NCBI GenBank assembly: GCA_017625615.1
Contig: JAGAKP010000014.1
Coordinates: 1-64,000, forward strand
Origin: Clostridia bacterium
GTDB taxonomy: Bacteria; Bacillota; Clostridia; Oscillospirales; CAG-382
Reading direction: 5' to 3'
Length of the DNA: 64,000 nucleotides
The first letter of the stretch is position 1, and each line of letters begins with the position of its first letter. This document shows positions 32,213 to 42,475 of this stretch, piece by piece. Both the position numbers and the translations under genes were made by a program. A model generated the notes under the pieces. That model was not told the DNA's origin, searched no databases, and saw only the letters and a list, made by a program, of their open reading frames with translations.

Positions 32213-33160
32213 TTAGTCGTCGGAACGTCTCAGCGACAGTCCAAGCGACTGAAGCTTCTGGATTACTTCCTCAAGCGACTTCTTACCGAGGTTACGAACC
32301 TTGATCATATCCTCCTCGGTTCTGTTAGTAAGATCGCCCACAGTATCGATACCTGCACGTTTAAGGCAGTTAAAGGATCTGACGGACATATCGAGCTCTT
32401 CGATGGACATTTCGAGTACCTTTTCCTTTACGGTCTCTTCTCTGTCTACCATGATCTCGGTATTCTTTGCTTCTGCAGAGAGATCTATGAACAGGTTGAG
32501 GTGCTCACTCAGTATCTTTGCGGCGAGGGAAACTGCTTCCTTCGCGTTGATGGTACCGTTGGTGGTCACTTCAAGAGTCAGTTTGTCGAAGTCGGTTATG
32601 TTGCCGACGCGAGTGTTGGACACCGTATAGTTTACGTTATATACGGGTGTGAAGATCGAATCTGTATAGATGACGCCGATTATAGGTGCACCGAGCTGCT
32701 TGTTCTTGTCCGAGGAAACGTATCCTCTGCCGTGGTCGAAGGTAAGCTCCATATAGAAGGGAGCGCCGTCTTCTACGGTAGCGATATGATGCTCGGGATT
32801 AAGAATCTCGATGTCGGAATCGCACTGAATGTCGCCTGCGGTTACGTTTCCGCCGTGTGCGTTGATAATAACCGTCTTGGGGCTCTGGCTGTAAAGCTTT
32901 GCAACGATACCCTTGACATTGAGGACGATTTCCGTAACGTCTTCTTTAACTCCGGGAACGGTGGAGATCTCGTGCAGAACGCCGTCGATCTTTATGCTGG
33001 TTGTAGCAACACCGGGGAGTGAACTGAGCAGTACTCTGCGAAGGGAATTACCAAGGGTAATTCCGTAACCGCGTTCAAGGGGTTCAATTACAAAAGTGCC
33101 GTGTTTGCCATCTTCGCTGATCTCGACAGTTGCGATGTTCGGTCTTTCGATTTCTATCAT
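32213..33160 (-). CDS. rpoA: RNA polymerase alpha subunit
   Basis: 315 aa. The N-terminal dimerisation domain includes '[28 protein letters not shown]', and the C-terminal domain '[43 protein letters not shown]' contacts UP elements and activators. A normal Bacillota alpha, between rpsD and rplQ as usual in the alpha operon. Confidence 0.98.
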   Translation of the reverse strand: MIEIERPNIATVEISEDGKHGTFVIEPLERGYGITLGNSLRRVLLSSLPGVATTSIKIDGVLHEISTVPGVKEDVTEIVLNVKGIVAKLYSQSPKTVIINAHGGNVTAGDIQCDSDIEILNPEHHIATVEDGAPFYMELTFDHGRGYVSSDKNKQLGAPIIGVIYTDSIFTPVYNVNYTVSNTRVGNITDFDKLTLEVTTNGTINAKEAVSLAAKILSEHLNLFIDLSAEAKNTEIMVDREETVKEKVLEMSIEELDMSVRSFNCLKRAGIDTVGDLTNRTEEDMIKVRNLGKKSLEEVIQKLQSLGLSLRRSDD

Positions 33161-33199
33161 TATATAAACCTCCTTATAGGTTCGGGCTTAATTTACGCC

Positions 33200-33832
33200 T
33201 TATTTGGAGTACAACTCGACGATGAGATGCTCTTCGATGGGGAAATCTACGTCTGCACGAGTGGGCAGCTCGGAGATAGTTGCCTGGATGTTTTCTTTAT
33301 CCATATCGATCCAAGCGGGTACCTGCCTTGCGGAGATATTCTCGATAAGCATTTTAATCTTTTCAGACTTGCGGCTTGCTTCTCTGAGGGTGATTACGTC
33401 GCCCTTCTTAAGAATAACGGAAGGAATATCTACCTTCTTGCCGTTTACTCTGAAGTGGCCGTGAAGTACGAGCTGACGTGCTTCGCGACGGCTCTCTGCC
33501 ATACCCATACGGTATACGACATTATCCAACCTTCTTTCGATGGTGGTGAGCAGGTTTTCACCGGTCTGACCGGGCTTTTTGTCTGCCTTTACGAAATAGG
33601 TCTTAAACTGCTTCTCCAGGATACCGTAGTACCTCTTTGCCTTCTGCTTCTCACGGAGCTGAAGACCGTATTCCTTGGTTCTCTTTCTTCCGCCGGCTGC
33701 GCCGTGCTGTCCGGGTACCTGACCTCTGCGGGCTACGGCACACTTATCGGAATAGCATCTTTCGCCTTTAAGGAAGAGTTTGGTGCCTTCTCTGCGGCAC
33801 AGTCTGCAAGCGGGACCAGTATATCTTGCCAT
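33200..33832 (-). CDS. rpsD: 30S ribosomal protein S4
   Basis: 210 aa. N-terminal '[32 protein letters not shown]' keeps a four-cysteine zinc-binding set (Cx2C...Cx4C), and the S4 RNA-binding domain '[38 protein letters not shown]' follows. S4 primary-binds 16S rRNA and often represses its own operon. Confidence 0.98.
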   Translation of the reverse strand: MARYTGPACRLCRREGTKLFLKGERCYSDKCAVARRGQVPGQHGAAGGRKRTKEYGLQLREKQKAKRYYGILEKQFKTYFVKADKKPGQTGENLLTTIERRLDNVVYRMGMAESRREARQLVLHGHFRVNGKKVDIPSVILKKGDVITLREASRKSEKIKMLIENISARQVPAWIDMDKENIQATISELPTRADVDFPIEEHLIVELYSK

Positions 33833-33848
33833 TACAATTCCTCCGTAA

Positions 33849-34247
33849 TTAAACGCGTCTTCTCTTGGGCGGTCTGCAACCGTTGTGAGGGATCGGCGTT
33901 ACATCTTTAATCATAGTGATCTCAAGTCCTGCAACCTGAAGTGCGCGGATCGCTGCTTCTCTGCCCTGACCGGGACCCTTGACGAATACTTCTACAGTCT
34001 TAAGACCGTGCTCCATTGCTGCCTTAGCTGCGGTTTCTGCTGCCATCTGAGCTGCGAAAGGAGTGGACTTACGGGAGCCTCTGTAACCGAGCTCGCCCGC
34101 GGAAGCCCAAGAAATTGCGTTTCCGTTGGTATCGGAAATAGTTACTATAGTGTTATTGAAGCTGGAGCGAATATGTGCCGCACCGCGTTCAATATTCTTG
34201 CGCTCGCGGCGCTTCTTGGTAACAACCTTTTTCTGCTGCTTAGCCAT
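33849..34247 (-). CDS. rpsK: 30S ribosomal protein S11
   Basis: 132 aa. '[48 protein letters not shown]' and the C-terminal '[18 protein letters not shown]' are diagnostic. Platform protein next to the mRNA exit. Confidence 0.98.
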   Translation of the reverse strand: MAKQQKKVVTKKRRERKNIERGAAHIRSSFNNTIVTISDTNGNAISWASAGELGYRGSRKSTPFAAQMAAETAAKAAMEHGLKTVEVFVKGPGQGREAAIRALQVAGLEITMIKDVTPIPHNGCRPPKRRRV

Positions 34248-34266
34248 TTTGCGTTTTTTCCTCCTA

Positions 34267-34635
34267 TTACTTCTTCTTGTTTGCGATGGTCTTTACGGGA
34301 CCTTTTCTTGTTCTCGCGTTGGTCTTGGTTCTCTGTCCTCTTACGGGGAGACCCTTTCTGTGACGCTGACCGCGATAGCAATCGATCTCGACCATTCTCT
34401 TGATATTGAGTGCTACATCTCTTCTGAGATCGCCCTCTACAACGTAATCGTTTTCGATAACCTCACGAAGCTTTGCTACATCGTCCTCGGTAAGATCCTT
34501 TACACGGGTATCGGGGTTGATGCCGGTCTTCTTGAGTATTTCATTGGAGCGGCTTCTGCCTATACCATAGATATAGCAAAGACCGATCTCTACACGTTTT
34601 GCATTGGGCAAATCTACGCCGGAAATACGAGCCAT
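34267..34635 (-). CDS. rpsM: 30S ribosomal protein S13
   Basis: 122 aa. '[34 protein letters not shown]' and '[26 protein letters not shown]' are diagnostic. Head protein that touches the P-site tRNA and L5. Confidence 0.98.
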   Translation of the reverse strand: MARISGVDLPNAKRVEIGLCYIYGIGRSRSNEILKKTGINPDTRVKDLTEDDVAKLREVIENDYVVEGDLRRDVALNIKRMVEIDCYRGQRHRKGLPVRGQRTKTNARTRKGPVKTIANKKK

Positions 34636-34650
34636 ATTTACACCTCTCTC

Positions 34651-34764
34651 TTAGCCTTGCTTCTGCTTGTGCTTGGGATTTTCGCAGATTACCATGATTT
34701 TACCTTTTCTCTTGATAATCTTGCACTTCTCGCATATTTTCTTTACGGAAGGTTTCACTTTCAT
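34651..34764 (-). CDS. rpmJ: 50S ribosomal protein L36
   Basis: A 37-codon gene. It translates [20 protein letters not shown], then [17 protein letters not shown]. The zinc-binding Cx2C...Cx4H set (CEKC, CENPKH) marks the C+ form. It lies between infA and rpsM with small gaps, its normal place. Confidence 0.97.
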   Translation of the reverse strand: MKVKPSVKKICEKCKIIKRKGKIMVICENPKHKQKQG

Positions 34765-34796
34765 ATTATTACTGCCTCCATATCAGTTAGCATTGT

Positions 34797-35015
34797 TTAT
34801 TTGGAACGATAGGTTATTCTGCCCTGTGTAAGGTCGTAGATGGAAACCTCTACGGTAACCTTGTCACCCGGATATATTTTTATATAATGCATACGCATCT
34901 TTCCGGATATATGGGCGGTAACCATATGACCGTTGTTAAGTCTGACTTTGAAAACCGTGTTGGGGAGTAACTCCGTAACAACGCCTTCAAACTCAATAAC
35001 ATCGTCTTTTACCAG
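34797..35015 (-). CDS. infA: Translation initiation factor IF-1, with a CTG start codon
   Basis: 72 aa when begun at CTG 35015-35013. It then aligns with the usual N-terminus (M-V-K-D-D-V-I-E for M-A-K-E-D-V-I-E) and is the normal length. It contains '[16 protein letters not shown]', '[20 protein letters not shown]' and '[13 protein letters not shown]', the single OB fold of IF-1. A perfect AAGGAGG (35029-35023) lies 7 nt upstream of the CTG. In frame between the upstream TGA and this point there are only CAA CAA GGA GGA ATA GTT codons, so no ATG, GTG or TTG is available. IF-1 binds the 30S A site during initiation. The gene begins 2 nt after the KOW gene stop. Confidence 0.93.
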   Translation of the reverse strand: MVKDDVIEFEGVVTELLPNTVFKVRLNNGHMVTAHISGKMRMHYIKIYPGDKVTVEVSIYDLTQGRITYRSK

Positions 35016-35017
35016 AA

Positions 35018-35284
35018 CTATTCCTCCTTGTTGTCATGCGACTCTTTATATTCGTTAATGGCTTCCCGAATGAATCGGTTGGTCATTTTCTCGATTTCGA
35101 GCCGCGGCGCATCTGCAATTAACCGTATGTGTTTAAGTTTTTTTCGTTTAGGGGCTTCAACCTTACGTATTCTGCCGTCTGCTACAAGCAGGAATCCCTC
35201 TTCGGTCTTTCCTACTACATAGGCATACATACCGCAGTCGCGCCCTGCTACGGACTTAACCATACTGCATAAATGAATATCCAT
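35018..35284 (-). CDS. KOW-domain RNA-binding protein (L14e/L6e/L27e-like)
   Basis: 88 aa. The N-terminal KOW motif is '[25 protein letters not shown]', a tight beta-barrel that binds RNA, followed by '[11 protein letters not shown]' and a charged C-terminal helix. Clostridial genomes commonly carry such a gene between map and infA; it is related to archaeal/eukaryotic L14e. The exact ribosome-linked role is unknown. It contains the infA ribosome binding site in its last codons. Confidence 0.88.
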   Translation of the reverse strand: MDIHLCSMVKSVAGRDCGMYAYVVGKTEEGFLLVADGRIRKVEAPKRKKLKHIRLIADAPRLEIEKMTNRFIREAINEYKESHDNKEE

Positions 35285-35302
35285 AATAAGTTGAATTTAA
35301 CC

Positions 35303-36052
35303 TCAATTCTCGTCGGTCAGTATGACGGGGCCGTTTTCCGTTATCGCTATGGTGTTTTCATAGTGAGAGGAAAGCTTGCCGTCAAGTGTTACGACCGTCC
35401 AGTTGTTTGAAAGGGTCTTTACCTGCCAGGTGCCCATATTTACCATAGGCTCCACTGCAATGGTCATACCCTCGCAAAGTCTCGGTCCACGTCCCGCTCT
35501 GCCGAAATTGGGCACCTCGGGGTCCTCGTGGAGATTTGTTCCTATACCGTGTCCCACGAAATCGCGGACCATGGTGTAGCCGAACGGGGTTACATACTGC
35601 TCAATAGCGTTGGATATATCGCCGATACGGTTGCCGGGCACAGCTAATTCGATACCCTTGAAGAAGCTCTCCTTGGTAACGTCTATAAGCTGTTTTGCCT
35701 CGGAACTTGTGTCCCCCACCACGTAGGTGCAGGCACAGTCACCGTGGTAGCCCTTATAATAGGCACCCACGTCTATCTTGACGATATCACCGTTTCTGAG
35801 TTCTCTGTCTGACGGGATACCGTGGATTACCTCCTCGTTGACGCTTATACACGCCGATGCGGGGAATCCGCCGTATCCGAGAAAGGAAGGGTGAGCTCCG
35901 TGCGAACGGATGACTGAACGTATCTTGCTATCTATATAGCGGGTGGTGACACCCTCTTTGATATATTCGCCTGCCGTCGCACGTGCTATCGCCGCAATTC
36001 TGCCTGCGTCGCGCATCCGCGCGATTTCGGCCTTTGTCTTTACAGTTATCAT
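35303..36052 (-). CDS. map: Methionine aminopeptidase, type I
   Basis: 249 aa. The ATG at 36052 overlaps the adk stop as ATGA; an in-frame TTG at 36058 is less likely. It removes N-terminal Met from nascent proteins. Metal ligands are visible in 'IVKIDVGAYYKGYHGDCACTY' (two Asp), 'FVGHGIGTNLHEDP' (His), 'TIAVEPMVNMG' (Glu) and 'YENTIAITENGPVILT' (Glu). Confidence 0.97.
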   Translation of the reverse strand: MITVKTKAEIARMRDAGRIAAIARATAGEYIKEGVTTRYIDSKIRSVIRSHGAHPSFLGYGGFPASACISVNEEVIHGIPSDRELRNGDIVKIDVGAYYKGYHGDCACTYVVGDTSSEAKQLIDVTKESFFKGIELAVPGNRIGDISNAIEQYVTPFGYTMVRDFVGHGIGTNLHEDPEVPNFGRAGRGPRLCEGMTIAVEPMVNMGTWQVKTLSNNWTVVTLDGKLSSHYENTIAITENGPVILTDEN

Positions 36053-36681
36053 ATGCAAAGCGCTTGCTTTACGAGACGAGTGGTTTCCTCTACACCCTCC
36101 TGGGTTTCGATACTCTTAACGAGTCCCTTTTCGGTGTAGTACGTGAGAACGGGTTCGGTCTCTACGTGGTAGGTATCCAAACGGCTCTTTACTACCTCGG
36201 GAGCGTCATCCTTACGGATTATAAGGTCTGCACCGCACTTATCGCAGGTTTTGTTATCCTTGGTAGGATTATAAACCAAGTGATAGGAAGCGCCGCATAC
36301 ACCGCAAAGACGTCTGCCGCTGAGGCGTTCTACGATCTTCTCATCGGATGCAACGATGGAAAGTACGGTATCTATCTTCTGTCCCATAGCGTCCAGTGCT
36401 TCTGCCTGAGCTACGGTACGGGGAAAGCCGTCCAGAATGTAGCCGTTCTTGCAGTCATCTGCAGCGAGACGGTCACGGATGATACCGATAACCACTTCGT
36501 CGGGAACCAGGCTGCCGGATTCCATAGCGGATTTGGCAGCCAGCCCCATAGGAGTTTCGTTCTTAACCGCTTCTCTCAAAGCGGCTCCCGTGGAAATGGT
36601 GGGAATGTTAAGGCAGTTGCTTATAATGTCTGCCTGTGTGCCCTTGCCGGCACCGGGAGGGCCAAAGAATATTATATTCAT
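36049..36681 (-). CDS. adk: Adenylate kinase
   Basis: 210 aa. P-loop 'FFGPPGAGKGTQADII', 'YILDGFPRTVAQAEALD' and a long LID domain with four cysteines (CGVCGASY...CDKCG) that bind structural zinc, the usual Gram-positive form. Interconverts ADP with ATP and AMP. 4-nt overlap with map. Confidence 0.98.
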   Translation of the reverse strand: MNIIFFGPPGAGKGTQADIISNCLNIPTISTGAALREAVKNETPMGLAAKSAMESGSLVPDEVVIGIIRDRLAADDCKNGYILDGFPRTVAQAEALDAMGQKIDTVLSIVASDEKIVERLSGRRLCGVCGASYHLVYNPTKDNKTCDKCGADLIIRKDDAPEVVKSRLDTYHVETEPVLTYYTEKGLVKSIETQEGVEETTRLVKQALCI

Positions 36682-36694
36682 TTATATCTCCCAA

Positions 36695-38005
36695 TTAGTC
36701 TTCCAGGAAGCCCTTGTAATGACGCATTGTGATCTGGCTTTCAAGGCTGCGGGCAGTTTCGATAGCTACACCGACAACGATGATGATGGAGGTTCCGCCA
36801 AGTGTGAAGTTGGTGAACGCAGGAACGCCGGTCCATGCGAGCATTATGGGGATTATTACCAGTATTGCCAGAGCGATTGCGCCCATAAGGGTTACTCTGT
36901 CAAGTACCTTCTTGATATATGCCGCTGTAGGTTCGCCGGGACGGTAGCCCATGATAGTGCCGCCGTTTTTCTTGAGGTTGTTTGCAACCTCTACCGGATC
37001 GAAGATAGTGGATATATAGAAGTAAGCAAATGCTACGATCAGTATGAAGTAGATAAGCGCGTAGATCGCACCGCCGGGAAGCACGCCGGGGTTAAACCAG
37101 CTGTTGAAGAATTCGCTATCCTGCCAAGAGGGGAACCACTGTGCCAAGGTAGCGGGGATGGAAACCAGCGCCTGAGCGAAGATTACGGGAAGAACGCCTG
37201 CCATCATAACCTTGATGGGAAGGTTGGTGTTCATACCGCCGTAAACCTTTCTGCCTACGGTACGCTTTGCATACTGAACGGGAAGTCTTCTCTCAGCCTC
37301 GTTGATAACAACTACGAAGATGATGGTTGCAAGCATGAGGATGAGAAGGATTACCATCCAAGGGACCTGGGAGAAATCCCAAGTTCCGTTGAAGTGGATC
37401 ATAGCCCACATTCTGGTGAACATGCTGGGGAAGCTTGCGACGATGTTTACGAACAGCAGAACGGAGATACCGTTGCCGATGCCATTTTCGTCGATCTTTT
37501 CGCCCAACCACATTACCATCATTGCACCTGCGGTATAAGCGGCAACGATGAGAACTGCAGCAGCCCAGTGATCTTCAGTGAGAGCGCCGAGGCTCTTCAT
37601 GGTGAGATAGTAGCCGATAGCAGTGATTATTGCCAGACCGATGGTGGTGTAACGGGTGATCTTGTTTATCTTCTTCTGACCTTCGGGACCGCTCTTGGAA
37701 AGCTCGCCGAGCTTAGGGAACGCGACGCCCAGAAGCTGAATAACTATAGATGCTGTGATGTAAGGAGAAATGCTAAGTGCGAACAGATTTCCTTTTGCGA
37801 AGGCGTCGCCGCTCAGCATATTGAAGTAGCCGAAGAGAGATCCTTGCATGGTGGAAGAGCTGAACAAGGAATCCAGTGCTTCCGCGCTGAAGAAGGGTAC
37901 GGGAACCGCACTACCCAGACGGAACAGCAGGATTATGATCAGAGTAAAGATTATCTTCTTTCTGAGATCAGCTATTTTCCAAGCGTTCTTAAATACACTG
38001 AACAT
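36695..38005 (-). CDS. secY: Protein translocase subunit SecY
   Basis: 436 aa with ten predicted transmembrane helices. 'KIIFTLIIILLFRLGSAVPVPF' is helix 1; 'ISPYITASIVIQLLGVAFPKL' and the cytosolic loop 'RRLPVQYAKRTVGRKVYGGMNTNLPIKVMMAGVLPVIFA' are diagnostic. Central pore of the Sec translocon. Its ATG overlaps the rplO stop (TAATG). Confidence 0.98.
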   Translation of the reverse strand: MFSVFKNAWKIADLRKKIIFTLIIILLFRLGSAVPVPFFSAEALDSLFSSSTMQGSLFGYFNMLSGDAFAKGNLFALSISPYITASIVIQLLGVAFPKLGELSKSGPEGQKKINKITRYTTIGLAIITAIGYYLTMKSLGALTEDHWAAAVLIVAAYTAGAMMVMWLGEKIDENGIGNGISVLLFVNIVASFPSMFTRMWAMIHFNGTWDFSQVPWMVILLILMLATIIFVVVINEAERRLPVQYAKRTVGRKVYGGMNTNLPIKVMMAGVLPVIFAQALVSIPATLAQWFPSWQDSEFFNSWFNPGVLPGGAIYALIYFILIVAFAYFYISTIFDPVEVANNLKKNGGTIMGYRPGEPTAAYIKKVLDRVTLMGAIALAILVIIPIMLAWTGVPAFTNFTLGGTSIIIVVGVAIETARSLESQITMRHYKGFLED

Positions 38006-38445
38006 TATTCCACCTCAGCCTTTCCGCCTGCGGCTTCGATCTTCTCCTTAGCCGAAGCAGAGAAAGCTGCAGCTTTCACGGTAAGTGCCTTAGTAAGCTC
38101 ACCGTTGCCGAGAACCTTGAGTCCGTCGAACTCGTTCTTTACAACGCCTTCAGCGAGAAGAACACTGAGGTCTACTACGGTACCGTTATCAAACTGGTTG
38201 AGTTGTTCAAGATTTACGTTAACGTATTTGGTTGCGAAATGATTTTTAAAACCTCTCTTAGGAAGTTTACGGTAGATAGGAAGCTGGCCGCCTTCGAAAC
38301 CGGGTCTTACACCGCCGCCGGTACGAGCGTTCTGGCCCTTATGGCCCTTGCCTGCTGTTTTACCGTTACCGCTTCCTGCGCCTCTGCCTTTTCTGAAACG
38401 GGCTTTAACTGCGCCGGTAGCGGGAGAAAGTTCGTGAAGCTTCAT
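38005..38445 (-). CDS. rplO: 50S ribosomal protein L15
   Basis: 146 aa from ATG 38445 (AGGGAGG upstream). '[66 protein letters not shown]' is the L15 N-terminal extension and core. It sits before secY as in all spc operons. Confidence 0.97.
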   Translation of the reverse strand: MKLHELSPATGAVKARFRKGRGAGSGNGKTAGKGHKGQNARTGGGVRPGFEGGQLPIYRKLPKRGFKNHFATKYVNVNLEQLNQFDNGTVVDLSVLLAEGVVKNEFDGLKVLGNGELTKALTVKAAAFSASAKEKIEAAGGKAEVE

Positions 38446-38464
38446 TTTTGTGTCCTCCCTTTTA

Positions 38465-38647
38465 TTACTCAGCATCCTCGACAGAGATCAGGTGAGAGAT
38501 CACGTTGATCTTGCCGTCGATGAGAGGATTTCTCTCGGTTACCTTGAAGTCGCCGATCTTATTGAGACCGAGGGACTTTGCGGTGAGGATCTGGTTCTTC
38601 TTGTGGCCGATGAGGCTTCTGGTGAGAGTTATCTTTACTTTTGCCAT
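38465..38647 (-). CDS. rpmD: 50S ribosomal protein L30
   Basis: 60 aa from ATG 38647. '[34 protein letters not shown]' is the bacterial L30 pattern (ferredoxin-like fold). Confidence 0.95.
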   Translation of the reverse strand: MAKVKITLTRSLIGHKKNQILTAKSLGLNKIGDFKVTERNPLIDGKINVISHLISVEDAE

Positions 38648-38660
38648 CTTCGTGTCCTCC

Positions 38661-39161
38661 TTATTTAACAGCTTCAACGGGAATGCCGCGCTTTGCTGCT
38701 ACCTGCTCAACAGTGCTGAGAGAAGTAAGAGCGTCGAAGGTTGCCTTGACAACGTTCACCGGGTTGTTGGAACGAAGGGACTTACCGCGGATATCACGGA
38801 TACCTGCGATGTCGAGAACTGCACGCATAGTGCCGCCGGCGATGATACCGGTACCGGGTGCTGCGGGCTTGAGAAGAACTCTGCCTGCACCGTATTCACC
38901 GATGATCTCGTGGGGGATGGTAGTGCCGTTGAGGGAAACCTCAACAACGTTTTTCTTTGCAGCCTCAAGTGCCTTTTTAATTGCATCGGGTACTTCGGCA
39001 GCCTTGCCGAGACCGTAGCCTACGTGACCCTGACCGTCGCCTACAACAACCAGTGCGGAGAATCTTGCGATACGACCGCCCTTTACGGTTTTGCTTACGC
39101 GCTTGGTATTAATAAGGGTCTCTTTGAATTCGATGTTAGAGTAATCAACTTTTTTAGCCAT
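38661..39161 (-). CDS. rpsE: 30S ribosomal protein S5
   Basis: 166 aa. Double-stranded RNA-binding part '[53 protein letters not shown]' and '[22 protein letters not shown]' are diagnostic. It helps mRNA entry and decoding fidelity. Confidence 0.98.
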   Translation of the reverse strand: MAKKVDYSNIEFKETLINTKRVSKTVKGGRIARFSALVVVGDGQGHVGYGLGKAAEVPDAIKKALEAAKKNVVEVSLNGTTIPHEIIGEYGAGRVLLKPAAPGTGIIAGGTMRAVLDIAGIRDIRGKSLRSNNPVNVVKATFDALTSLSTVEQVAAKRGIPVEAVK

Positions 39162-39170
39162 CTTATCCTC

Positions 39171-39530
39171 CTAAAACTTCAAACCGGCTTCGCGTGCCGC
39201 GTTGGCAAGCTCAAGCACTCTGCCGTGGAAGAGATAGCCGCCTCTGTCGAACACTACTTCGGTAATGTTCTTTTCCAGAGCTCTCTTTGCCACGAGTTCG
39301 CCAACCTTCTTTGCAGCCTCTTTGTTGCCGCCGGAAGTGCCAAACTCTTTTTCGGTGCTGGAAGCGGATACTAAGGTGTTGCCTACAGTATCATCGATGA
39401 TCTGAGCGTAAATGTTATTTTCGGAGCGATAAACGCAAAGACGGGGTCTTGCGGGAGTGCCAAAGATCTTAGCTCTTACTCTCTTATGTCTTTGCAGACG
39501 CTTCTTATTGCTGTCTGTACGGGTTACCAT
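39171..39530 (-). CDS. rplR: 50S ribosomal protein L18
   Basis: 119 aa. '[34 protein letters not shown]' and '[26 protein letters not shown]' mark L18, a 5S rRNA binder. Confidence 0.97.
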   Translation of the reverse strand: MVTRTDSNKKRLQRHKRVRAKIFGTPARPRLCVYRSENNIYAQIIDDTVGNTLVSASSTEKEFGTSGGNKEAAKKVGELVAKRALEKNITEVVFDRGGYLFHGRVLELANAAREAGLKF

Positions 39531-39550
39531 AATTCACACTCTCCTTTCGT

Positions 39551-40090
39551 TTACTTCGCGGCCTTGCCGACCTTACGTCTTATCTTTTCATCAGAGTACT
39601 TAATACCCTTGCCAAGATAAGGTTCAGGAGGACGCTTAGCTCTTATCTCTGCTGCGAGCTGACCAACCTGCTGCTTGTTGATGCCGTTAACTACAACGGT
39701 GTTGGAGTTGGGACACTCAAATACGATGCCTTCGGGCTGATCGAACACTACGTTGTGGGAGAAACCGATATTGAGTACGAGCTGCTTGCCCTGTACTGCT
39801 GCTCTGTAACCAACGCCGTTGATTTCAAGAGTCTTCTTGTAGCCTTCGGTAACGCCTACTACCATGTTGTTGATAAGAGTTCTGGTGAGGCCGTGGAGAG
39901 ATCTGTTGGCCTTCTCGTCGTCGGGACGGGAAACGTGTACAACGCCTGCGCCAACTTCAATGATCATCTCGGGTCTGAGCTGCTGTGTAAGGGTACCCTT
40001 GGGGCCCTTAACGGTAACTACGTTGTTTTCGGTAACGTCTACGGTTACACCTGCGGGGATGGTTATGGGGGCTCTGCCTATTCTTGACAT
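39551..40090 (-). CDS. rplF: 50S ribosomal protein L6
   Basis: 179 aa. 'MSRIGRAPITIPAGVTVDV' and 'LAAEIRAKRPPEPYLGKGIKYSDEKIRRKVGKAAK' are diagnostic of this two-domain 23S rRNA binder near the factor-binding site. Confidence 0.98.
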   Translation of the reverse strand: MSRIGRAPITIPAGVTVDVTENNVVTVKGPKGTLTQQLRPEMIIEVGAGVVHVSRPDDEKANRSLHGLTRTLINNMVVGVTEGYKKTLEINGVGYRAAVQGKQLVLNIGFSHNVVFDQPEGIVFECPNSNTVVVNGINKQQVGQLAAEIRAKRPPEPYLGKGIKYSDEKIRRKVGKAAK

Positions 40091-40102
40091 TTTGTTACCT
40101 CC

Positions 40103-40501
40103 TTACCATACGAAGGCGAGAACTTCGCCGCCGACGTTTTCCTTGCGAGCGCGCTTATCGGTCATGATACCCTTGCTGGTGGACACGATAGCGATGCCGA
40201 GGCCGTTTCTGACTCTGGGCATATCTTCGCAAGAAGCATAAATTCTGAGGCCGGGCTTGGAGACTCTGCGAAGACCTTCGATGATTCTCTTCTTGCCGGG
40301 GCCGTATTTAAGGGTGACAGTGATAACACCCTGCTTGTTGTCTTCCTTGCACTCGTAGCCGGCAATATAGCCTTCCTCGAGGAGGATCTGAGCGATAGAC
40401 TTCTTCAGATTGGAGGCAGGAATATCAACGGTATCGTGCTTTGCGATGTTCGCATTGCGGATTCTGGTGAGCATATCTGCTACTACATCAGTAATTTGCA
40501 T
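40103..40501 (-). CDS. rpsH: 30S ribosomal protein S8
   Basis: 132 aa. '[36 protein letters not shown]' and C-terminal '[33 protein letters not shown]'. In E. coli S8 represses its spc operon. Confidence 0.98.
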   Translation of the reverse strand: MQITDVVADMLTRIRNANIAKHDTVDIPASNLKKSIAQILLEEGYIAGYECKEDNKQGVITVTLKYGPGKKRIIEGLRRVSKPGLRIYASCEDMPRVRNGLGIAIVSTSKGIMTDKRARKENVGGEVLAFVW

Positions 40502-40515
40502 TGTTTATTCCTCCT

Positions 40516-40701
40516 TTACCAACTTGCTTTCTTTACACCGGGAATTTCGCCCTTATAAGCGAGCTCCCTGAAACAGATACGGCAAATACCGTATTTGCGG
40601 AGATATGCGTGAGGTCTGCCGCAGATCTTGCATCTATTGTAGTATCTGGTAGAGAACTTAGGTGCTTTAGCCTGCTTCAGTATCATAGATTTTCTTGCCA
40701 T
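40516..40701 (-). CDS. rpsZ: 30S ribosomal protein S14, zinc-binding type Z
   Basis: 61 aa. The short S14 form with a Cx2C...Cx2C zinc ribbon ('[39 protein letters not shown]'). Its zinc-free counterpart (about 89-100 aa) is not in the window. Confidence 0.97.
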   Translation of the reverse strand: MARKSMILKQAKAPKFSTRYYNRCKICGRPHAYLRKYGICRICFRELAYKGEIPGVKKASW

Positions 40702-40716
40702 TTTTCACGTTCCTCC

Positions 40717-41259
40717 TTACTGTCTTGCAAACGGTGCGCCAAGAAGTGCGAGAAGCTCTTTTGCTTCTTCGTCGGTATTGGCGGTGGTTACAAATACGAT
40801 ATCCATACCTCTGACCTTGTCAACCTTATCGTACTCGATTTCGGGGAAGATCAGCTGTTCCTTGAGTCCGAGAGAGTAGTTGCCGCGGCCGTCGAAGGCG
40901 TTGGGGTTGATACCCTTAAAGTCTCTAACTCTGGGAAGAGAAAGGTTGAAAAGCTTATCTACGAATTCGTACATTTTGTCTGCACGAAGAGTTACCTTAA
41001 CACCGTTGAGAGAGCCTTCACGGAGCTTGAAGTTAGAAATGGACTTTCTTGCCTTGGTAGCTACAGGCTTCTGACCGGTAATAGCAGCGATATCAGCCAT
41101 AACGGCGTCGATAACCTTGCTGTTGTCCTTCGCGTCGCCGCAACCTACGTTAACAACGACCTTTTCAAGGCGAGGGATCTGCATGGGGCTGCTGTAATTA
41201 AATTTTGTCATAAGAGCAGGAGCAACTTCGCTCTTATAGAATTCCTTAAGTCTTGCCAT
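40717..41259 (-). CDS. rplE: 50S ribosomal protein L5
   Basis: 180 aa from ATG 41259 ('[39 protein letters not shown]'). The longer frame to 41292 would start inside rplX. It has '[24 protein letters not shown]' and C-terminal '[29 protein letters not shown]'. Binds 5S rRNA. Confidence 0.97.
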   Translation of the reverse strand: MARLKEFYKSEVAPALMTKFNYSSPMQIPRLEKVVVNVGCGDAKDNSKVIDAVMADIAAITGQKPVATKARKSISNFKLREGSLNGVKVTLRADKMYEFVDKLFNLSLPRVRDFKGINPNAFDGRGNYSLGLKEQLIFPEIEYDKVDKVRGMDIVFVTTANTDEEAKELLALLGAPFARQ

Positions 41260-41273
41260 TGCGTCCTCCTCCT

Positions 41274-41588
41274 TTACAGTGCTTTGCCGCACTTAGCGCA
41301 GCTTCTGATTTTCTTTCCGTCTTCTACTTTAACGGAAACGCGGGTACCCTTCTTGCAGTTCTTGCAGTAGGGGGATACCTTGCAGGCGTAGAGAGCGCCT
41401 TCGGTCTTCACGATACCGCCTGCTTCGCCCTGTCTGCGGGGCTTAACGTGCTTGGATACGGTGTGAACGCCTTTAACGATAACTTTGCCTTCCTTGGGGG
41501 ATACGGCTACTACTTCGCCGGTAACTCCCTTATACTTGCCGGAGTTTACTATTACAGTTTCACCGGTCTTTACGTGCATATTACTCAT
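41274..41588 (-). CDS. rplX: 50S ribosomal protein L24
   Basis: 104 aa. KOW motif '[55 protein letters not shown]'. A C-terminal Cys set ([14 protein letters not shown]) suggests zinc binding. The first ATG (41588) or the one 3 codons later may start translation. Confidence 0.97.
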   Translation of the reverse strand: MSNMHVKTGETVIVNSGKYKGVTGEVVAVSPKEGKVIVKGVHTVSKHVKPRRQGEAGGIVKTEGALYACKVSPYCKNCKKGTRVSVKVEDGKKIRSCAKCGKAL

Positions 41589-41604
41589 TATCCTTTACCT
41601 CCAA

Positions 41605-41973
41605 TTACACAACTTCAGGTGCGAGGGAGAGGATCTTCATATAATCCTTCTCACGAAGCTCTCTTGCAACCGGGCCAAAGATACGAGTACCTCTGGGGTT
41701 CTTATCTTCCTTGATAAGAACAGCGGCATTTTCGTCGAATCTGATATAGGAACCATCAGCTCTGCGATGACCCTTAACGGTTCTTACGACTACTGCGGTG
41801 ACAACATCACCCTTCTTAACTACGCCGCCGGGAGCTGCCTTCTTAACCGAGCAAACCACAACGTCGCCGATTCCTGCGTAACGTCTGCCGGTACCGCCAA
41901 GAACTCGGATGCACATCAGCTCTTTTGCGCCGGTATTATCAGCAACTTTCATGAATGACTGCTGTTGTATCAT
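41605..41973 (-). CDS. rplN: 50S ribosomal protein L14
   Basis: 122 aa. '[27 protein letters not shown]' and '[44 protein letters not shown]' are diagnostic. Sits at the subunit interface. Confidence 0.98.
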   Translation of the reverse strand: MIQQQSFMKVADNTGAKELMCIRVLGGTGRRYAGIGDVVVCSVKKAAPGGVVKKGDVVTAVVVRTVKGHRRADGSYIRFDENAAVLIKEDKNPRGTRIFGPVARELREKDYMKILSLAPEVV

Positions 41974-41985
41974 CGTGTTTCCTCC

Positions 41986-42243
41986 TTACTTAGCCTTCTC
42001 AACAATTCTTACGACACGGAAATACTTGTCCTTGGAAAGGGGGCGAGTTTCCATGATCTCTACGGTGTCACCGATACCGCACTCGTTGTTCTCGTCATGA
42101 GCCTTGAAGCGAACGGTGCGCTTAACGATCTTCTTATAAAGGGGATGCTTAACGTTGTCACGTACTGCAACTACGACGGTCTTGTCCATCTTGTCGCTTA
42201 CTACGATACCAACTCTGGATTTTCTAAGTGCTCTTTCTTCCAT
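41986..42243 (-). CDS. rpsQ: 30S ribosomal protein S17
   Basis: 85 aa. OB fold '[79 protein letters not shown]', full length. Confidence 0.97.
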   Translation of the reverse strand: MEERALRKSRVGIVVSDKMDKTVVVAVRDNVKHPLYKKIVKRTVRFKAHDENNECGIGDTVEIMETRPLSKDKYFRVVRIVEKAK

Positions 42244-42263
42244 TTTCGGTTACTCCTTTCCGC

Positions 42264-42464
42264 TTACGCCTGCGTAGAGAGTTCTTTCTCACGGAGAACC
42301 GTGAGCACTCTGGCGATGGTCTTCTTGGTCTCGACAAGCTTCATGGGGTTATCGAGCTGGTGTATGGAGTGCTGGAAACGGAGCTTGAAGAGTTCTTCCT
42401 TCTGCTCCTCCAGAATCTTGTTGAGTTCTTCAGGAGACTTACCTCTGATTTCTTTTAATTCCAT
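42264..42464 (-). CDS. rpmC: 50S ribosomal protein L29
   Basis: 66 aa. Two-helix hairpin 'MELKEIRGKSPEELNKILEEQKEELFKLRFQHSIHQLDNPMKLVETKKTIARVLTVLREKEL'. Lies near the exit tunnel, a docking site for SRP and trigger factor. Confidence 0.97.
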   Translation of the reverse strand: MELKEIRGKSPEELNKILEEQKEELFKLRFQHSIHQLDNPMKLVETKKTIARVLTVLREKELSTQA

Positions 42465-42475
42465 TGTAATACCTC

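Noticed and set aside
35013..35021. ATA (35021-35019) as the infA start codon
   Set aside because: It is only 1 nt from the AAGGAGGA ribosome binding site, too near for initiation, and would add two residues not usual in IF-1. CTG at 35015 has the ideal spacing.
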